Source: Acidilobaceae archaeon (GTDB lineage Archaea; Thermoproteota; Thermoprotei_A; Sulfolobales; Acidilobaceae). Taken from it: a stretch of 37,700 nt of DNA. Shown here in pieces: positions 1-7,404 of the stretch; within the stretch, counting starts at the first letter, position 1, and every line of letters starts with the position of its first letter. Position numbers and translations under genes: made by a program. The stretch spans positions 1 to 37,700 of the forward strand of contig JALWEI010000018.1 of the NCBI GenBank assembly GCA_027014125.1, written 5' to 3'. Below the pieces are notes generated by a model. It did no database searches, was not told the DNA's origin, and saw only the letters and a program-made list of their open reading frames with translations.

Positions 1-634
1 CCCTAACCCTCCCCCCACCAATCACGGCAAGCCTAGTAGAGACCCTAAGTACCTCAGACACAACGTGGCTCGAGACCAGTATGGTCAAGCCCCTCTCAGA
101 GTTGAGGCGGGCGAGTAGCTCTAGTATCCTAGCCCTCTCCACCGGGTCAAGGTTACTAGTGGGCTCATCGGCGATGAGGACCTCTGGATCAGCGACCATG
201 GCATGGGCTATGGCGGCCCTCTGCTTCAGCCCCGCGCTGAGCATGCTAAACCTCTTCCACTCGTGACCCCCGAGCCCTGCAACCTCGATGGCCTCATCAA
301 CCATACCCCTCCCGCTGCCATGGATCCTAGCCGCATGCTCCAGGAGCTCCCTGACAGGCATGGAGTCGGGGAGGGTGGGCCTCTCGAAGATCACCCCGAC
401 CCTCCTCCTAGCCCTGGGGCTCCTGAGGGGGTCCACCCCGAGTAGCTCCACCCGGCCCCGATCCCTCCTGGCCAGGCCCAGGACTACCTTGAGGAGCGTA
501 GTCTTCCCGGCGCCGTTGGGGCCTAGGAGGCCCAGTATCTCCCCCCTCTCCAGGGTCAGGCTGGCGCCCCTCAGCGCCTCTACCCTGCCGTACCTCTTCC
601 ACACGTCCTCCACCAGTAGCACAGTGCTAGCCAA
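1..634 (-). CDS. ABC transporter ATP-binding protein (3' end outside window)
   Basis: Nucleotide-binding subunit of an ABC transporter; the C-terminus lies beyond the window edge. Reading the minus strand shows Walker A GPNGAGKT around residue 40, a divergent signature region (LSAGLKQRAAIAHAM), Walker B VLIADEPTSNLD and a switch His in SSHVVSE. The layout is typical of ABC-2 exporter ATPases (CcmA/DrrA-like), whose membrane partner usually lies downstream, here off the window. I chose the TTG at 634 because it overlaps the stop codon of the upstream ATP-NAD kinase-like gene (TTGGCTAG), which suggests translational coupling, and places LLVEDVWKRYG at the N-terminus. The substrate cannot be told. 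Family is certain; transport direction is inferred. Confidence 0.88.
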   Translation of the reverse strand, partial: MASTVLLVEDVWKRYGRVEALRGASLTLERGEILGLLGPNGAGKTTLLKVVLGLARRDRGRVELLGVDPLRSPRARRRVGVIFERPTLPDSMPVRELLEHAARIHGSGRGMVDEAIEVAGLGGHEWKRFSMLSAGLKQRAAIAHAMVADPEVLIADEPTSNLDPVERARILELLARLNSERGLTILVSSHVVSEVLRVSTRLAVIGGGRVR

Positions 635-1736
635 TCCTAGCCACCCTGTACCTGGCCCAGCCGGTCAGGACCTTAACGTGCCTCCCCCTAAGCTCCTCGT
701 CCAGACTGGGGTCGCCCGTGTCGACCCTGAGCCTGGGTATCCTGGCTAGCTTGAATGGGCTCGCCACTATTATTATGTTCTCGAGGCCCACCCTCCTGAT
801 CACCCTCGGGCTTATCTGCTGGTTCCCCCTCCCCAGTATGTAGCCCTGGCCGCCTATAGGGGATAGTATTATCGCCGCCCTCCTATAGCGGTCTAGGAGG
901 GATAGGAGCCCCTCCTCGTCCAGGTCCCTGCCCACGAGCCTGCCATTATGAACAGCATCAACCCCCAGGAGGGTCTTCTCAACCCCCAGCCTCCTGGCGA
1001 CAGCCGCGACAGTCCCCCCGGGTCCTAGTATGTAGAGGGTGCACTTCTCCATAACCTCCTCCACGATATAATCAGCGATCTCCCCCAACGCATCCTCCTT
1101 GTCCCTGGGCGACGGCTGCTTGCTCACCCCAACCATGCCCGGGTGCACGGGGGTCCTCGCAACACCATAGAGGCGGAGCCTCAGCTCGCCCCTCCTAAAG
1201 TAGTCCTCATCAACATCAACAATCTCCCCCTCACCCAGCGATGCATGGCCCCGGAGAAGGTCCTCGAGCACCCTGGCAGCAGCTACAGGGTCCTCGGCGA
1301 AGACGCTACTATACACCTTAACACCGCTAGGCACACCAAGCAGGGGCACCCTCCCCCCAGTAGCGGTGTAGACGTCCCTAGCCGTCCCATCGCCCCCGAC
1401 GAACACTATCAGATCTACACCTGCCTCAGCCATGGCCCTAGCACACCGCCTCGTGTCAGCTGCCGTCGTAGGCCAGATCCGCTCCGACACACAGGCCAGG
1501 GGCTCCCCATCATGCCCGGTCTCCTCCACCAGCCTCCAGCCCATAACACCCCTCGGAGCGAGGAACCGGGGCCTAGCCCTAAGCGCCTCTAAGAAAGCCC
1601 TAGCCCTACCGGGAGCCACGAGCTCGGCGCCCCGGAGGAGGGCTGTGATGCCATAAGCCCCGTCGCTGCCCTTAAACCCCAGCCTCCCACCTATACCGGC
1701 GATCGGGTTAACAAGGAACCCTACCAACCCAGACAA
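627..1736 (-). CDS. ATP-NAD kinase-like protein (COG3199 type)
   Basis: Soluble protein of the NAD kinase/diacylglycerol kinase fold. The N-terminus has GFLVNPIAGIGGRLGFKGSDG and there is a clear GGDGT motif (VFVGGDGTARD), the nucleotide/metal-binding hallmark of the superfamily. The length, about 369 aa, fits the archaeal COG3199 group, annotated as predicted polyphosphate/ATP-NAD kinase, rather than the shorter canonical NadK. The open frame runs upstream to 1814, but the first 26 residues are Trp/Pro-rich and cover a likely TATA element, so I place the start at TTG 1736, just before GLVGFLVNP. It is divergent from the UMP kinase gene and overlaps the following ABC ATPase gene. The exact substrate is unproven. 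Confidence 0.8.
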   Translation of the reverse strand: MSGLVGFLVNPIAGIGGRLGFKGSDGAYGITALLRGAELVAPGRARAFLEALRARPRFLAPRGVMGWRLVEETGHDGEPLACVSERIWPTTAADTRRCARAMAEAGVDLIVFVGGDGTARDVYTATGGRVPLLGVPSGVKVYSSVFAEDPVAAARVLEDLLRGHASLGEGEIVDVDEDYFRRGELRLRLYGVARTPVHPGMVGVSKQPSPRDKEDALGEIADYIVEEVMEKCTLYILGPGGTVAAVARRLGVEKTLLGVDAVHNGRLVGRDLDEEGLLSLLDRYRRAAIILSPIGGQGYILGRGNQQISPRVIRRVGLENIIIVASPFKLARIPRLRVDTGDPSLDEELRGRHVKVLTGWARYRVARIG

Positions 1737-1793
1737 CCATGGGCACCAACCCCACCAGGGGGCTGCCGGGGGGTATAATGCTGGCGCCCGGAA

Positions 1794-1804
1794 CCTACTA
1801 TTTA
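1794..1804. promoter_or_regulatory. Possible shared TATA element between divergent genes
   Basis: The AT-rich patch CTACTATTTAT lies between the divergent ATP-NAD kinase-like and UMP kinase genes. Read on plus, it predicts a start near 1825 and about a 15-nt leader to ATG 1841. Read on minus (ATAAATAG), it predicts a start near 1770. Only the sequence match and the spacing support this. Confidence 0.4.
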
Positions 1805-1840
1805 TCCCCTCCACAGGGGCAGTCCACCCCTTGGGGACGC

Positions 1841-2524
1841 ATGGTGGGGCAGGGGGTCGTGGTTAAGATCAGCGGGAGCCTTCTGGACTCCATGGAACCA
1901 GGCTACTACTCCAAGCTGGTCGGGGCGCTGTTAAGCCTAGCCTCCCGGGGCCCCCTGGCAGTTGTCACAGGGGGCGGAGCCCCAGCCAGGAGGGGGGTCA
2001 GGCTCCTCCAGGAGCTGGGGGCCACGAGGGGGCTCCAGGACCTGGCAGGCATATGGGCCTCAAGGCTCCACGCAATCACACTATCCCTGGCACTCTACCC
2101 CAGGTCCCCGCCCCGGGTATTAGTGACGCTGGAGGAGGTCCTAGAGGTCCTAGCCCAGGGCCTCATACCCGTAACCGGGGGGTTCCAGCCGGGGCAGAGC
2201 ACCAACGCGGTTGCAGCGGCGATAGCAGAGGCCATGGGGGCAGGGCTACTAGTCAACATGCTCCACGGCGTCGAGGGGGTGTATGAGGACAAGCCCGGGG
2301 GCAGGCTGGCCAGGAGGCTGTGCTACAGTGACTTGAGGAGGATCATAGCAAGGTTCAGCCAGGAGCCCGGGGGATACAAGCTCTTCGACAGGGTCGCACT
2401 CGATATAGTAGAGAGGAGCCATGTGAGGGTGGTGTTCATAGACGGCTCCGACCCCAGCAGGCTCCCTAGGGTGGTAGATGAGCCAGGGTCGATGGGGAGC
2501 CTGGTAGGCCCCTGCCACTCCTAG
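1841..2524 (+). CDS. pyrH: Archaeal-type UMP kinase
   Basis: Probable uridylate kinase (UMP + ATP to UDP), amino acid kinase fold, pyrimidine nucleotide synthesis. Visible features: N-terminal VVKISGSLL (phosphate-binding Lys), glycine loop VVTGGGAPARR, GIWASRLHA helix, GGFQPGQSTNAVAA in the nucleotide-binding region, HGVEGVY, and a C-terminal YKLFDRVALDIVERS segment. All follow the order of archaeal PyrH, and the 227-aa length is usual. The frame is open from 1739, but that extension would cover the promoter element; ATG 1841 gives a typical N-terminus just before the first strand. Some positions differ from common archaeal PyrH (a shortened DGVY-loop insert). Isopentenyl phosphate kinase is less likely because of the PGQST motif. 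Confidence 0.82.
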   Translation: MVGQGVVVKISGSLLDSMEPGYYSKLVGALLSLASRGPLAVVTGGGAPARRGVRLLQELGATRGLQDLAGIWASRLHAITLSLALYPRSPPRVLVTLEEVLEVLAQGLIPVTGGFQPGQSTNAVAAAIAEAMGAGLLVNMLHGVEGVYEDKPGGRLARRLCYSDLRRIIARFSQEPGGYKLFDRVALDIVERSHVRVVFIDGSDPSRLPRVVDEPGSMGSLVGPCHS

Positions 2525-2546
2525 GCGGTATAACACAGTTAACCCT

Positions 2547-2600
2547 CCCCTGGTGCATGGTGTGCCAGGGGGATGACGTGACCGCCAGTGTATGAGCGGT
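2547..2600. other. Two adjacent hairpins in a convergent intergenic gap
   Basis: Between the convergent stops of the UMP kinase and the radical SAM gene there is a perfect 7-bp stem CCCCTGG/CCAGGGG (2547-2553 and 2565-2571, loop 11). A 5-bp stem ACCGC/GCGGT (2581-2585 and 2596-2600) follows. No T-tract follows either stem on plus. They could act as 3' end structures for both transcripts or belong to a small RNA. I see no tRNA features and no complete C and D boxes. Confidence 0.35.
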
Positions 2601-2615
2601 GATTGGGGCCCTCCT

Positions 2616-4181
2616 TCAGCGGGCCGACCCGCACCGTGGAGGCTTGGACTCGATGCTCCTCCCACTGTGGACTCCTGTCACCCTCACGCTGGGTATGTAG
2701 CTACCCGGCGGTAGGGTGCATGGGATCACGTTCATGAGGGGGTAGCTCCCGGGCTGGCGGGCGTAGCACTTGCCCCCTGTGCACTCCTCCACCCATAGTC
2801 CCTTGAGTATGGTTCCCGGGGGTGTTATGCGGCGGAGCATCTCCTTGTCGAAGACGTTCCTGACCCAGTGTGTGAAGGACCTTGCCAGGGGCTCGTTCCT
2901 CCCCTTCACACCGGGCTTCATCCTGCTGGCCCTGGTTGTTGGTAGGGGGAGGATCCTCCTCACGTTTACCCTCCTAACCAGTAGGCCCCGGGCTAGGACC
3001 TCCTCTAGGAACCCCTTGTTTAGCCTATACGTCTCCCTGGTCTCGCCGGGGAGGCCTAGTATGAAGTTTATCCCGGGCAGGAGGTGTGGGAGCCCGTTCC
3101 CGCCCCTGTGGGCCCCGACCTTGTTCACTACCTCTATAGCGGTGAGGGCCTCCTCCGCCGTGGTGTTCAGGTTGTTGATCCTAGAGACCCTGTCGTCGGC
3201 GGTCTCCAGCCCCATCGCCGCCACGTCCCCAGGCGTGTGGAGCTCTACTATAGCCTTCAGCGCCTCCACGCTAGCCTTGGGGTGCCTTGCTATGGTTCCC
3301 GGGTTCACGTTGTCTATGTGGAGGGTCACTAGCCCGGGGGCCACGCTCCGTATCCCGGTTAGGAGCCTCCTCAGCGCCCCTGGGTCGGGGCGGGGCCACT
3401 CCTCAGCCCCCAGCCCGGGGGAGCCGTAGACTAGTATATCGGCCTGCCTGCCGAGCCTGAAGTTCCTGGCCCCGGCTCTGTATAGGGCCTCGACCTCGGC
3501 CACTATCGCCTGGGGGCTCCTCTGTATCGGCCTGCCCCTGAGGGGCTCAACGCAGAAGCTGCACCCGCCGGAGACCCACCTGGTGCACCCCCTATAGGTC
3601 TCCAGCTCCACCATCAGGTTCCTCCCATGGTTTGGGTGCTGCCTTATGACTCGTGCCCCTAGGGGGGCGACCTTGTCTACCAGCTTGTAGCTGGTCCTAA
3701 CCCTGTAGGGGTCCGCCTTCTCCTCCCCGTGTGCGAAGAGGTCGGTGAAGTACTCCTCCGGGTCCCCGAGGAGGAGCACGTCCACGCCGCTCCTCCTCAG
3801 CTCCCGTGCCCCCACGGGGCCGCGGGGCCCCATCATACCCCACCTTGCCGCTGGGCCTACTAGGACCTTGAGGGGGCCCCTGATCACCCTGCTCCACTCC
3901 ATCAGCTCCTGGGGCTCCATGGGGCGGGCCCCTATGTAGCGGCCCGGCACCACCACCCCGGCTATGAATACGACCACGTCGTAGCTGTGGGCCCTCTTGA
4001 GCCACCCCTTGTCGGCCCTGAACTGGTCCACGGTTACATAGTCTATCCTGATGGTCTTGTCGACGCTCCACGCTGCCCCGGCAATGTAGCGGGGGTACAC
4101 GTCTATGTAGGGGGGCACCCCCAGGCCTCCCGGCTCGTCGTTGTACCCGTCGAGTATTAGCATGCTCCTGGGGCGGGGCAC
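2616..4181 (-). CDS. Radical SAM protein, COG1031 type
   Basis: Uncharacterised radical SAM enzyme of 521 aa. The N-terminal about 180 residues form a domain containing ILDGYNDEPGGLGVPPY. The radical SAM core begins at ETYRGC. Cluster cysteines appear to be C199, C207 and C210, a CX7CX2C spacing instead of the canonical CX3CX2C; this spacing is a trait of the archaeal COG1031 family. Later motifs include a GLETADD segment and INFILGLPGET, typical of the radical SAM/MiaB-like core. The last about 60 residues, with TILKGLWVEEC, may form a small TRAM-like beta domain. GTG 4181 is preceded by a GGGTGG ribosome site; ATG 4163 is an alternative. The gene is alone on its strand. The reaction is unknown. 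Confidence 0.8.
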   Translation of the reverse strand: MPRPRSMLILDGYNDEPGGLGVPPYIDVYPRYIAGAAWSVDKTIRIDYVTVDQFRADKGWLKRAHSYDVVVFIAGVVVPGRYIGARPMEPQELMEWSRVIRGPLKVLVGPAARWGMMGPRGPVGARELRRSGVDVLLLGDPEEYFTDLFAHGEEKADPYRVRTSYKLVDKVAPLGARVIRQHPNHGRNLMVELETYRGCTRWVSGGCSFCVEPLRGRPIQRSPQAIVAEVEALYRAGARNFRLGRQADILVYGSPGLGAEEWPRPDPGALRRLLTGIRSVAPGLVTLHIDNVNPGTIARHPKASVEALKAIVELHTPGDVAAMGLETADDRVSRINNLNTTAEEALTAIEVVNKVGAHRGGNGLPHLLPGINFILGLPGETRETYRLNKGFLEEVLARGLLVRRVNVRRILPLPTTRASRMKPGVKGRNEPLARSFTHWVRNVFDKEMLRRITPPGTILKGLWVEECTGGKCYARQPGSYPLMNVIPCTLPPGSYIPSVRVTGVHSGRSIESKPPRCGSAR

Positions 4182-4285
4182 ACGCTAGCCACCCTACAGG
4201 CATGTAGAGTGGGAAGGCTAATTAACCCGGGTAAAAGGATACATGCTATACCTGGCATAGAAGGGGTAGGCCCATAACGCCCCAG

Positions 4286-4366
4286 ATGGGGGCTGGGATG
4301 AGTGGGCCTCTCCCGGCCTTCCTAGCCTCTATCCTTGGGGGTGCTGCGGCCTGGATGATGGGGTAA
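4286..4366 (+). CDS. Possible 26-aa hydrophobic leader peptide before cdd
   Basis: A short frame starts at ATG 4286 and stops at TAA 4364-4366. The last A of the stop is the first base of the cytidine deaminase ATG (TAATG). The peptide is mostly Gly, Ala, Leu and Met and contains LPAFLASILGGAAAWMMG, which could be one membrane helix. Tight stop/start overlap is common in real operons of this window. Against it: no clear ribosome site and the length is too short for composition to decide. Could be a leader peptide, a small membrane protein or chance. Confidence 0.3.
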   Translation: MGAGMSGPLPAFLASILGGAAAWMMG

Positions 4367-4761
4367 TGGTGTCGAGGCTGAGGAGCATCATAGAGAGGTC
4401 CTACAGCCCCTACTCGGGCTTCAGGGTGGCCTCGATCGTGGTGGACGAGGAGGATAGAGCATACCCTGGGGTCAACGTCGAGAACGCCAGCTACGGCCTG
4501 ACGGTGTGCGCGGAGAGGATTGCAATATTCAATGCAATAACCAATGGGGCCAGGAGGATTAAGAAGATCTATGTGGCCAGCGAGACCAGAGAGCCGGTGC
4601 CCCCCTGCGGGGCCTGCCTCCAGGTAATGGCAGAGCACGGCAGCCCTGATATGGAGGTAATCCTAGTATCCCTAACCAGCGGGGCTATAAGGAGGTACAG
4701 GCTTAAGGACCTCCTACCCCACGCATTCACCCCAGACATGCTAGGGAGGGGCAAGAAGTGA
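4366..4761 (+). CDS. cdd: Cytidine deaminase
   Basis: Hydrolytic deamination of (deoxy)cytidine to (deoxy)uridine in pyrimidine salvage; cytosolic, zinc-dependent. The small homotetrameric family is recognised by C48-A-E50 (zinc ligand and proton-shuttle Glu) and PCGAC with C81 and C84 as the other two ligands. The substrate-binding segment NVENASYGLTVCAERIA is typical. Length 131 aa is normal. ATG 4366 overlaps a possible leader-peptide stop, and the stop codon overlaps the GTG start of the next gene (GTGA), so the two following genes are very likely co-transcribed. Together with PyrH nearby, pyrimidine metabolism is the common theme, although the genes are separated by the radical SAM gene. 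Confidence 0.95.
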   Translation: MVSRLRSIIERSYSPYSGFRVASIVVDEEDRAYPGVNVENASYGLTVCAERIAIFNAITNGARRIKKIYVASETREPVPPCGACLQVMAEHGSPDMEVILVSLTSGAIRRYRLKDLLPHAFTPDMLGRGKK

Positions 4762-5231
4762 GCGAGGGAATACCTGCCGGGGGCCCATATAGGGCGGCCG
4801 TCGGAATGCACGAGGCCCTAACACTGGAGCACCTAAGGGCTGCACGGGAGATGCTATCCACATACTGCCGGGCCCCAGACTACTGCCAGGGCTACCTGAA
4901 GATCCTCAGGGAGTCCTCAGCCCTGGTCGCTAGGGCCAGGGCATACGACCTGCCAAGCGACTACAAGGGCGTGGACAGGGGCGTGCTAGAGGCCCTAGAC
5001 AGGCTACTAGCATTCTACGCCCGCTACCTGGCCGGGGAGTATGTGGCCAGCGGCGAGCAGGTCCTAGTGGAGGTGCTGGAAGCCTTCACCCTCCGTGGCG
5101 TGGGCTACATGCCCGGCGAGATAACACTCCTCCCACCCGGTGAGGCTGCATCCCTATACTCGGCAGGCCTAGTAAAGCCGGTGGAGAGCCTAGCCCTCAG
5201 GACCGCCCAGGCCGGTGGGCCTGGGTCTTGA
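4758..5231 (+). CDS. Small helical protein, GINS-like (tentative)
   Basis: 157 aa, starting at GTG 4758, which overlaps the cdd stop. Residues about 20-120 are strongly helical (LEHLRAAREML, LKILRESSALVARARAY, VLEALDRLLAFYARYLAG). The last about 40 residues look like a small beta domain, with GYMPGEITLLPPGEAASLYSAG. A helical part followed by a C-terminal strand segment with LPPGEA and GLVKPVE resembles the A-then-B order of archaeal Gins51 (Sld5/Psf1-like) of the replicative helicase complex. This is similarity by eye only. If wrong, it is a conserved hypothetical. Its 3' end overlaps the convergent LUD gene by 35 nt. Two Cys at about residues 37 and 43 are not a known motif. Confidence 0.4.
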   Translation: MSEGIPAGGPYRAAVGMHEALTLEHLRAAREMLSTYCRAPDYCQGYLKILRESSALVARARAYDLPSDYKGVDRGVLEALDRLLAFYARYLAGEYVASGEQVLVEVLEAFTLRGVGYMPGEITLLPPGEAASLYSAGLVKPVESLALRTAQAGGPGS

Positions 5232-6396
5232 GCCACCTTATCAGCCTAGAGAGGGGTATCTCCACCGGGCAGGCCTCATCACACCTGCCACAGCCCAGGC
5301 AGAGGAAGGCTAGCTTGGAGGCCTCCTCCATGCTCCAGGTTATGGCTGTCCAGTTCAGCCCCATGGGGCCACCATACACCGGGCCTCCCCAGTTATTTGC
5401 GGTGTGGACCCACACGGGGCACTCGAACTGGCAGCGGCCGCAGCGTATGCACCTGAGCTGGTCCCTCAGCGGCGTCTCCCTAGCCCTGAGCCTCCCGTTG
5501 TCTAGGAGGACTACGTGTAGCTCCTTGGGGCCTTGGGCGCCCCATACCCTGACCTGCTCTATGTCAGCAGTGCTGCTGGGGCCTGCTATCACGTTTATGT
5601 AGGTTGGGGGGTAGAGGCCCGCGTATCCCGCCTGGGCTATCGCCACTGTTAGGGCGTCCTGGAGTGTGGGCACGATCTTGTCTACCGGCACCACTGCTAT
5701 GTGTATGGGGGACGCTGTTGTGACGAGCCTTATGTTACCCTCATTCTCCACCAGCACTATGGCGCCGGTGTCAGCCGCTAGCGCGTTGGCCCCGCTTATG
5801 CCTACGTCCGCCTTGACGATCTTCTCCCTGAGGAACCTCCTGGCGGCCCCAGCTATCTCCTCTATCCCAGCATCCTCCGGCAGGTTGGCCCCAAGCTTCT
5901 CGTTGACTAGCCTCAGGGCCCTCTCCCTGGTCATGTGGACTGCCGGGGCTATCGTGTGCATTGGCCTCCCGCCCTCGAGCTGTACTAGGAGCTGGCCGAG
6001 GTCCGTCTCCCACACCTCGTTACCAAGCTCCTCCAGGTACTCCCTTATCCCAGCCTCCTCCGCCGCCATGCTCTTAGACATGACCACCAGCTTCCCACTG
6101 CCCACGATCCTAGCCACCGCCTCCCGGGCCTCCTCGGGGGTCTCAGCGTAGTGTGGCTCCGCGTTGATCGCCCTCAGGCTCCTCATTGCCTCGTCTATAA
6201 GCTCCTCCAGCCTTCCTATAGCCTCATCCTTCGCCCTCCTAGCCCGCCTGGCGGCCTCAGCCAGCTCGGGCCTCTCGCGGAGGAGGGACTCAACCTTAAC
6301 CTGGTTGTTGGTTGCGGCCCTCAGCAGGGCCTCCTGGAGCCCCTCATCCATTAGGGCACTCCTAACCCTATCCAGGGGGCTAGGCACCGGGCTCAC
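5197..6396 (-). CDS. lutB: LUD-domain iron-sulfur protein (LutB-like)
   Basis: Probable electron-transfer/oxidation subunit of a lactate utilisation-type complex. Residues about 20-285 form a LUD domain (VVMSKSMAAEEAGI, WETDLGQLLVQLEG, ISGANALAADTGAIVLVENEGN). The C-terminus carries two [4Fe-4S] motifs, CIRCGRCQFECPV and CLGCGRCDEACPV, each CX2CX2CX3CP. The order LUD then ferredoxin and 399 aa match LutB/YkgF, slightly short. GTG 6396 lies 17 nt inside the end of the upstream CCG-domain gene, so they form an overlapping pair. The partner flavoprotein GlcD is 4 kb away on the same strand. The physiological substrate (lactate, glycolate or another 2-hydroxy acid) cannot be told from sequence. 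Confidence 0.88.
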   Translation of the reverse strand: MSPVPSPLDRVRSALMDEGLQEALLRAATNNQVKVESLLRERPELAEAARRARRAKDEAIGRLEELIDEAMRSLRAINAEPHYAETPEEAREAVARIVGSGKLVVMSKSMAAEEAGIREYLEELGNEVWETDLGQLLVQLEGGRPMHTIAPAVHMTRERALRLVNEKLGANLPEDAGIEEIAGAARRFLREKIVKADVGISGANALAADTGAIVLVENEGNIRLVTTASPIHIAVVPVDKIVPTLQDALTVAIAQAGYAGLYPPTYINVIAGPSSTADIEQVRVWGAQGPKELHVVLLDNGRLRARETPLRDQLRCIRCGRCQFECPVWVHTANNWGGPVYGGPMGLNWTAITWSMEEASKLAFLCLGCGRCDEACPVEIPLSRLIRWLKTQAHRPGRS

Positions 6397-7378
6397 CTAG
6401 GACCAGGGCCAGATCTACGACCTCCACCCCCTCGGGGGCCACGCTGGATAGGTTGGCGTAGCATATGGGGCACATGACCACGATCCTACTTGAGACCCTG
6501 CGGAGCTCGTCCATCCTGATCCTAGCAATCCTCTTGGAGAGGCTAGGGGCTAGCCCCTCTATGGGGCCCCCGCAGCAGTAGGTCATCCTCCTACTCCTCC
6601 TCGGCTCCTTAGCCTCCACACCACTCCTGGAGAGCAGCCTCCTGGGCTGCTCCACCACGCCCTCGAACCGGGCGTAGAGGCAGGGGTCGTGGATCACAGC
6701 CTCCCCGCCTGACTTGGCCTGGTAGCCGGCCTCGTCTAGGAGCTCTATGTAGGTCTTGACCTCGAGGCTGTAGCCGTCCACGTACTTGGGGTAGACGCTC
6801 CTGAGCATGTGGGTGGTGTGGGGATCCACGGTGATAACCGATTCAACCCCCCTCTCCCTCAGCCTCCTGTAGACCATGTTGGCGTGCCTGGTGAAGTCCT
6901 CGTCCAGGCCGAGGTCGTGGAGGATCACGCCGCTATACAGGTCATCCTCGTAGAGGTAGGCGTACTCAACCCCGGCCCTCCTCAGGTGGCCCGCTATCCC
7001 TCTGAGCACGGACTCCGAGTAGGCTACGAGCCCCTTATCAGGCCTGGCCACAGCCTTAGCAAGACCCCCCAGCCCGGCGAGCCTGCCTGCTAGGCCTAGG
7101 GCCAGCCTCCCGGCCCTACCCTCCTCCATCTTCTCCAGGTACTTCACCATGGCCTGTATGTAGGGCATGAGCTGGTATAGGCCGCCAGTGTAAAGGTACC
7201 TGGGCCCCTCGCGGGGGAGGCGCAGGGGCTCGGCCCATCTATAGAGGGCCTCCTTGGGGGCTGGGACGGGGAGGCCGGTGTCCCTCATATACCGTGCTAC
7301 TAGGTCCGAGACCAGCTTGGGATCCAGCAACTGTGGATACACCCTCGGGGCGGCTTCACCACATACAATACCGTCCAC
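6380..7378 (-). CDS. CCG-domain Fe-S oxidoreductase subunit (LutA/GlcF/HdrB-like)
   Basis: 332-aa cysteine-rich domain protein. The C-terminal part has HDPCLY, then CCGGP near residue 267, and ends with CPICYANL; this Cys pattern is the CCG domain that binds an iron-sulfur cluster in LutA, GlcF and HdrB. No ferredoxin motif is present in the protein, unlike GlcF. The first about 150 residues (PKEALYRWAEPLRLP, GGLYQLMPYIQAMVKYLEKM) I do not recognise. It overlaps the LUD gene downstream and sits 26 nt after the GH114-like gene. A TATA-like run on minus at about 7383-7393 may give it its own promoter; then a start at GTG 7342 is possible instead of GTG 7378. It may supply the half of GlcF missing from the ferredoxin at 9978-10262. 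Confidence 0.78.
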   Translation of the reverse strand: MDGIVCGEAAPRVYPQLLDPKLVSDLVARYMRDTGLPVPAPKEALYRWAEPLRLPREGPRYLYTGGLYQLMPYIQAMVKYLEKMEEGRAGRLALGLAGRLAGLGGLAKAVARPDKGLVAYSESVLRGIAGHLRRAGVEYAYLYEDDLYSGVILHDLGLDEDFTRHANMVYRRLRERGVESVITVDPHTTHMLRSVYPKYVDGYSLEVKTYIELLDEAGYQAKSGGEAVIHDPCLYARFEGVVEQPRRLLSRSGVEAKEPRRSRRMTYCCGGPIEGLAPSLSKRIARIRMDELRRVSSRIVVMCPICYANLSSVAPEGVEVVDLALVLGEPGA

Positions 7379-7404
7379 GGGATAATAATATAATGCCCCC
7401 CGGG

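Noticed and set aside
2572-2612. Possible C/D box small RNA (GGATGACG and ATGAGCGGTGATTGG)
   Set aside because: The C box RTGATGA and D box CTGA are not both present at correct spacing.
2095-2665. Minus-strand frames opposite UMP kinase
   Set aside because: They are mirror frames of a clear PyrH gene; GC-rich DNA with AGG/CCT codons gives long spurious frames.
4246-4638. 130-aa minus-strand frame opposite cytidine deaminase
   Set aside because: It is the mirror of the CAE and PCGAC motifs region; no own start signal.
5228-6151. Plus-strand frames rich in Ser/Thr opposite the LUD gene
   Set aside because: These are antisense images of a gene with two complete ferredoxin motifs.
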